From Panagrolaimus kolymaensis (Eukaryota > Nematoda > Chromadorea > Rhabditida > Panagrolaimidae), in contig JAJQJQ010000038.1 of assembly GCA_028622995.1 (NCBI GenBank), positions 1 through 64,000 on the forward strand: a stretch of 64,000 bases of DNA, in the 5' to 3' direction. Shown here one piece after another: positions 60,304 through 64,000 of this stretch; within the stretch, counting starts at the first letter, position 1, and every line of letters starts with the position of its first letter. The translations under genes were made by a program, and so were the position numbers. A model generated the notes under the pieces. The model ran no database searches, was not told the origin of the DNA, and was given only the letters and a program-made list of their open reading frames with translations.

Positions 60304-60495
60304 ATGGATGTTAACGACGACGATCACATTATTGGTCAAAGATTCGAAGAGCTATTTGAACATGTTAGTTTAATTATATTTTAAAAAATTTTAAATAAAC
60401 ATTGCTTTAAGATATTAATGGAAGATGGAAATGAAGGGAATCCTCCCCCACCTGAAAATCCTCCTATTGATCAACCAGCATGGAAAGGCGCATAG
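60304..60495 (+). CDS. Small acidic/proline-rich protein, two exons, at least 47 residues
   Basis: Exons 60,304-60,363 and 60,412-60,495 are joined by a 48-bp phase-0 intron (CAT/GTTAGT to TTTAAG/ATA). The protein is MDVNDDDHIIGQRFEELFEH followed by ILMEDGNEGNPPPPENPP and the end IDQPAWKGA. I do not recognise it. The frame stays open upstream to 60,241 (just after TAACAG), adding 21 residues (IYRQNVLDTHALHKLLFACFS), so either 60,241 begins an internal exon of a longer gene whose earlier exons I did not find, or it is a trans-spliced 5' UTR. AATAAATAATTTTTTT at 60,554-60,569 would serve polyadenylation. Confidence 0.45.
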
Positions 60496-63400
60496 CTTTA
60501 ACATCTTATCATGATTAATTTTTCACAAATTGTTATCTCTTTTTATTTATTTATTAATAAATAATTTTTTTATCCTATTCTTTATAAATGCCATAATCAA
60601 CCATGGGCATTGTGGCTTTTTTTCTCGTCTAATATTTTGTAAAAAACTGCTTTAATTTACAGCAGACGAAGAAATAAAAATTTACGGAAAAACGAAAAGC
60701 GTTTAAAAATTGATTATTATCAACTATTTCTTTTTACCGTTTTGCAATTTTTGGTTATTCTTGCTAGAATAAATTGAAAATAGCTATGTAACTTCGCCTT
60801 TAAATTTTTTTAGTCCTTTTCCAACCATAATTTAATTGTGTTTTGTTCTTTTTTAAGAAGTAACTTTTGAATTTTTTACTTGAAAGATAATGCTATTTTG
60901 TTGTTCTTCTTTCTTATTTTTTTTACTTCTCTTAAAAGAATTTAATTTTTCTTTCTAACTCCGGTCAAGAAAGCATTTACATCAGAAACAAATTTAGTAA
61001 GAGAAAAGTCCTCGTTTATGGTTCTCCACAGCTTGCTTAGTCATCATCAATTCCAGCCGACTTTAACTGCAAAAAAGGGGTCTTCTTTACTTTAACGGGG
61101 CATAGGAAGTTTTTATTCTTAAGTATCAAAAACATTCTTCTTTTTCATTGTTAAAGAATAAAATTTTCCAAGAAAAAAATTCATGCCCCGTTAAAGTAAA
61201 GAAAGTCCCAAAAAAGAAAATACAACACCACCAAAAAAATTTTTTGTTATTATTTTATTCTTTTTTTCTTTTTTGGAAGAAAAAAGATTGAAAGAAAAAA
61301 AAAGATGCAGCAGAAGCGGAAATGAGTTATATCATCAAAAAGAAGTCAAGAAAAAAAAATTGAAGCGTGTGTTGACTTTTTTTTATTTTTTTAAGAAAGT
61401 GTCTTCTTGACTTTTCTCAAATATATTTATTCTCAAGAGAGTTTTTCAATTTTTTTCAATGATCTTATTTTTTTCTTCACTTCTCTATTTTATTTTTTTG
61501 GTAGTGGCGCCGCTGCTTCTTTATCATCATTTCATTGTTGTTTGCTAACTAAAAATGGTCACCACCATTTCAATTTTTATATTTTTTTAAAAGCTTGCTT
61601 GCTTTTTATTTTCCTTCTTTTTGCAGTCTTCGTCATCTCCGCCGTGAAAATGAAAAATGCATAAATAAAATGGAAATTTTTTTTCTCGTTTCGGTGGTGC
61701 TGCTTTTCTTTTTTCTCCTCATTTTTCATTTTATGCTAAACCATCATCACCGTCAGGCAGGTAACAAACAACAAACAAACACAAACAAAATTATTATTCG
61801 TTGTCCATATTTTTTTCGCGCGAAACATTTTTCCTTTTTCTTCAACTTTTCCATCGTTGACGACGACGATGAATCAATAATTTTTTATTCTCAAATTTTT
61901 TGTTATATAAAAAAGCTTTTTTTTTTACTATTTTTCTTCTTCACAAATTTACATGTACTTTTTCTTAAAAACTTAAAGGAAACTCATTTTTTTCTTTTCC
62001 ACTTTTTTAACAAAAAAAAGCGCAATTTGACGACGACAACGCAAAAGCGATGGCAGATTCTTTAACTTGTCGTCTCCTGTCCGCAGCAAGTGGCAACACT
62101 TTTCTTTCATCAAAAAAAACCCACGGCATTCTTCTTCATCTTTTGTCTATGCGCGTAATATTTTTTTTCTCCATGTTTTTTTCTAAGCTTTATATTCGCA
62201 ACTCGAAAGAAAGCATCCTGTCAACCAGCTAGTCAGCTGGAGAGAGCGCAACAACTACATATTTTGCCTGCTTTTGGCAAGCTGCCTTTGCTTGCTTGTT
62301 ACTTTCATGTCGTTATGCATCGTTGCCTAGAGTTTTCAGAAAAAAAAAGAATAAAAATTTATTTTTTTCTTTCTTCTTCAAGTCTTTCAAACTAAAGAAC
62401 CGTTGTTGTTGAAAAAGTCGCCAAAAAAGAAAGAACCATTTGCTTCTTTCTGTTGGCTGCCAGCTTGCTTTCTGGGGGTGGTCGTCGACGGCGTCACTCC
62501 TTTGCTTCTAGCTTGAGGGTCCCTTTTTTTTTTTTGCTTGCCTTCGTTGTTGTTGAAGCTTGCGCCGCCGCGTGCTCTTTGTGTTGTTGTTTTTGCTATC
62601 CTTTTTTGTACAAAGTAGTAGACAATTTCAATTGGTGGATGAAACAAAAAAAAGAGATGAAAAAATACCCGTGTGCATAAAATGAAGAGGAAGAAAAAGA
62701 AAAAAGTCACATCCTGTGTCTCTCTTTGCTTGCCTTTTATTTAGGAAAAAAATAAATTGTTAAAAAAGCTTTGCTTCATTTTTCCATCCTTCTTTTTTTG
62801 TTGAAATTTTTTTTGTTTAAAATCTTTTGTCATCGTAGGCTATTTTATTTATTTCACCATTTTATAAATGTTTCATCCCACTTTTTCTACGTTTTATATT
62901 TTTTTGCCCACATTTTTTATTCAAATCCATTTACAATAAATATTATATGCTTTTTTATTTTAGCCTATCCCAAAAACTTTTTTATCTCATCTTTTTTGTC
63001 AATATTTCATTTTCCCATAAAAGTGCCATCTTTGTTTTTTGTTTTTACTGTGCAGCGTTTTTTTACGAAACTTTTGTCAAACAAAAAATGTCTGTGCATT
63101 TCTTTTAAACAAAAAAGCCACTCCCTAAAATTTTTGTTGATTGCATAAAAGTTGACTGTTGTTTTATTTATTATTTAAAAATAAAGTTTTTTTTATTATA
63201 CATCACCATTCCATTTTTTAATAAGTACACACTTTAAAAAAAATATAAAGCTGTACTTTTTCTATTTTTAACTTCCTGATTAAAAATTCTTATATAAAAA
63301 CAAAATTTGTTTTTACATGGTTACCATTTTTACAAAATAATAAACAATTTTTTTAATATTAAAGAATGTTAGCTTTCAAAAAAATTAAAGAATCAAAAAG

Positions 63401-63647
63401 CCATTAAATTATTTTTTCTAATTTGCTTAAAAACTATTGTATACATTTTTTTCTCATATAATTATTAAATTTTGTATTTTTATTCAACCCTTCTTGTTTA
63501 TTTCATATTCCTCAAATGATTTATTAAACATAAATTAATTCGCGTTTTCGAGAATATTTTATGAAGATAATTTTTGTTTTTTTTATAGAAACCCAAATTA
63601 AGCGATTCCGAGGCTAAAGGCATTAAGCCTTCCGATTTTAATTCGGA
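60496..63647. other. Long T-rich non-coding region
   Basis: The largest gene-free unique stretch, 3.15 kb. It is mostly T-rich on the + strand, with Phe-rich chance frames up to 156 codons near 61,407-62,065 and Lys/Arg- or Ala-rich shadows near 62,400-62,700; none has a domain. It holds one strong inverted repeat (61,077-61,209). A patch at 62,450-62,600 is less AT-rich (GTCGTCGACGGCGTCACTCC). It probably carries the promoter and 5' UTR of the gene at 63,648. Confidence 0.55.
61077..61209. repeat. Inverted repeat / fold-back element of 133 bp
   Basis: Two arms run toward each other: TTCTTTACTTTAACGGGGCA on the left and its reverse complement around ATGCCCCGTTAAAGTAAAGA on the right, matching over 21 bp. 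Imperfect pairing continues inward (TTTTTATTCTTAAG with TTAAAGAATAAAATTT), so nearly the whole element can fold into one long hairpin. GGGG and CCC ends are each flanked by AAAAAA, which could be a target duplication or just low complexity. Candidate MITE or hairpin RNA source. Confidence 0.6.
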
Positions 63648-64000
63648 ATGAGAGCCATGAACGGTCGCTTACAAATTATTCGTTCACCATTAGTGAGGAA
63701 TGCATTTGGAGGTAGACAGAATAATAATGAAAACCAACAACAACATAAACATCATCATCGACACCACAGGCAAAGGCTTGATTCAGATCAACTTCCAAAA
63801 ATGGTACAATTTGATGAATCATCTGATAGTTATCGATGCTTTTGTAGTTGTCTTCATGTTAAAACGGGTGCATTTTTTATTGCAGGTAAAGATGCTCAAA
63901 AAAAGCAAGCGATATATTTTAATTAATCAATTTTTTCAGGGATTGAATTATTTTTATTATTATTTTATTTTTTAAATTCTTTATTAATTATGTTACAACA
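63648..64000 (+). CDS. LAPTM4-like membrane protein, 5' part only
   Basis: Exon 1 is 63,648-63,885 and exon 2 runs from 63,940 to the window edge, so the 3' end is missing. The intron (54 bp) opens GTAAAG and ends TTTTTTCAG; joined exons read FIA/GIELFLLLFYFLNSLLIML, a membrane helix. The N-terminus is polar with a His-rich run, then YRCFCSCLHVKTGAFFIAG. The C-x-C/CHV-RTG-type motif before TM1 resembles LAPTM4-like lysosomal membrane proteins and related nematode multi-pass proteins. The upstream in-frame TAA at 63,639 supports this start or Met4. Only the first helix is visible, so the family call is tentative. Confidence 0.6.

Noticed and set aside
61407..62710. Several Phe-, Ala- and Lys-rich frames in the long T-rich region
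   Set aside because: All low-complexity, on both strands, overlapping each other; no domain, no consistent splicing.

Overview
The window looks like a piece of a small, very AT-rich nematode nuclear genome. The protein-coding genes have short introns (about 40-100 bp, GT/GC...TTTTAG-type acceptors). They include a nematode-style nuclear hormone receptor with a diverged zinc-finger module, a CDK20/CCRK (DYF-18-type) ciliary kinase, two neuropeptide-type GPCRs and a protein family with the 'FPxxVIxY...CK' opening I associate with Panagrolaimidae-like nematodes. The genus is an inference; 'nematode' itself is well supported. No bacterial-style operons, CRISPR arrays, rRNA or tRNA genes were seen.

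Layout. (1) Bases 1 to about 35,411 are one uninterrupted satellite DNA array, entering from beyond the left edge. The basic unit is 138 bp, with a second unit class of 178 bp created by an internal 40-bp duplication. Variant units are arranged in zones and in higher-order blocks (12- and 13-mer spacing on the left, ~317-bp dimers in the middle, 2.0-2.6 kb superblocks on the right). (2) 35.4-38.7 kb: array edge, then a nuclear hormone receptor gene (+) with two phase-compatible candidate first exons. (3) 39.5-41.6 kb (-): an SPT2-like chromatin protein, with an upstream region shared with (4) 42.0-44.2 kb (+): two tandem p24/TMED1/5-type cargo receptor genes with the same exon structure, separated by a 164-bp hAT-type MITE. 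The second gene needs a GC-AG intron. (5) 44.4-46.3 kb (-): a rhodopsin-like GPCR. (6) 48.0-50.8 kb (+): a CDK20/DYF-18-like kinase with a perfect palindromic RFX X-box about 0.2 kb upstream and a possible MITE in its last intron. (7) 53.3-54.9 kb (+): a second rhodopsin-like GPCR. (8) 55.5-59.4 kb (-): an unrecognised membrane protein, a WD40 Nup43-like nucleoporin and an F-box-family-like protein. (9) 60.3-60.5 kb (+): a tiny two-exon gene. (10) 60.5-63.6 kb: long T-rich non-coding stretch with one strong inverted repeat. (11) 63.6-64.0 kb (+): the start of a LAPTM4-like membrane protein gene cut by the window edge.

The genes are not a functional cluster. They are ordinary single genes with intergenic DNA between them; the only clear local duplication is the p24 pair, and the only strong cis-regulatory match is the X-box before the ciliary kinase. 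All exon models were built by hand from splice signals and reading-frame continuity. Every multi-exon model given closes in frame, but none has transcript support here.
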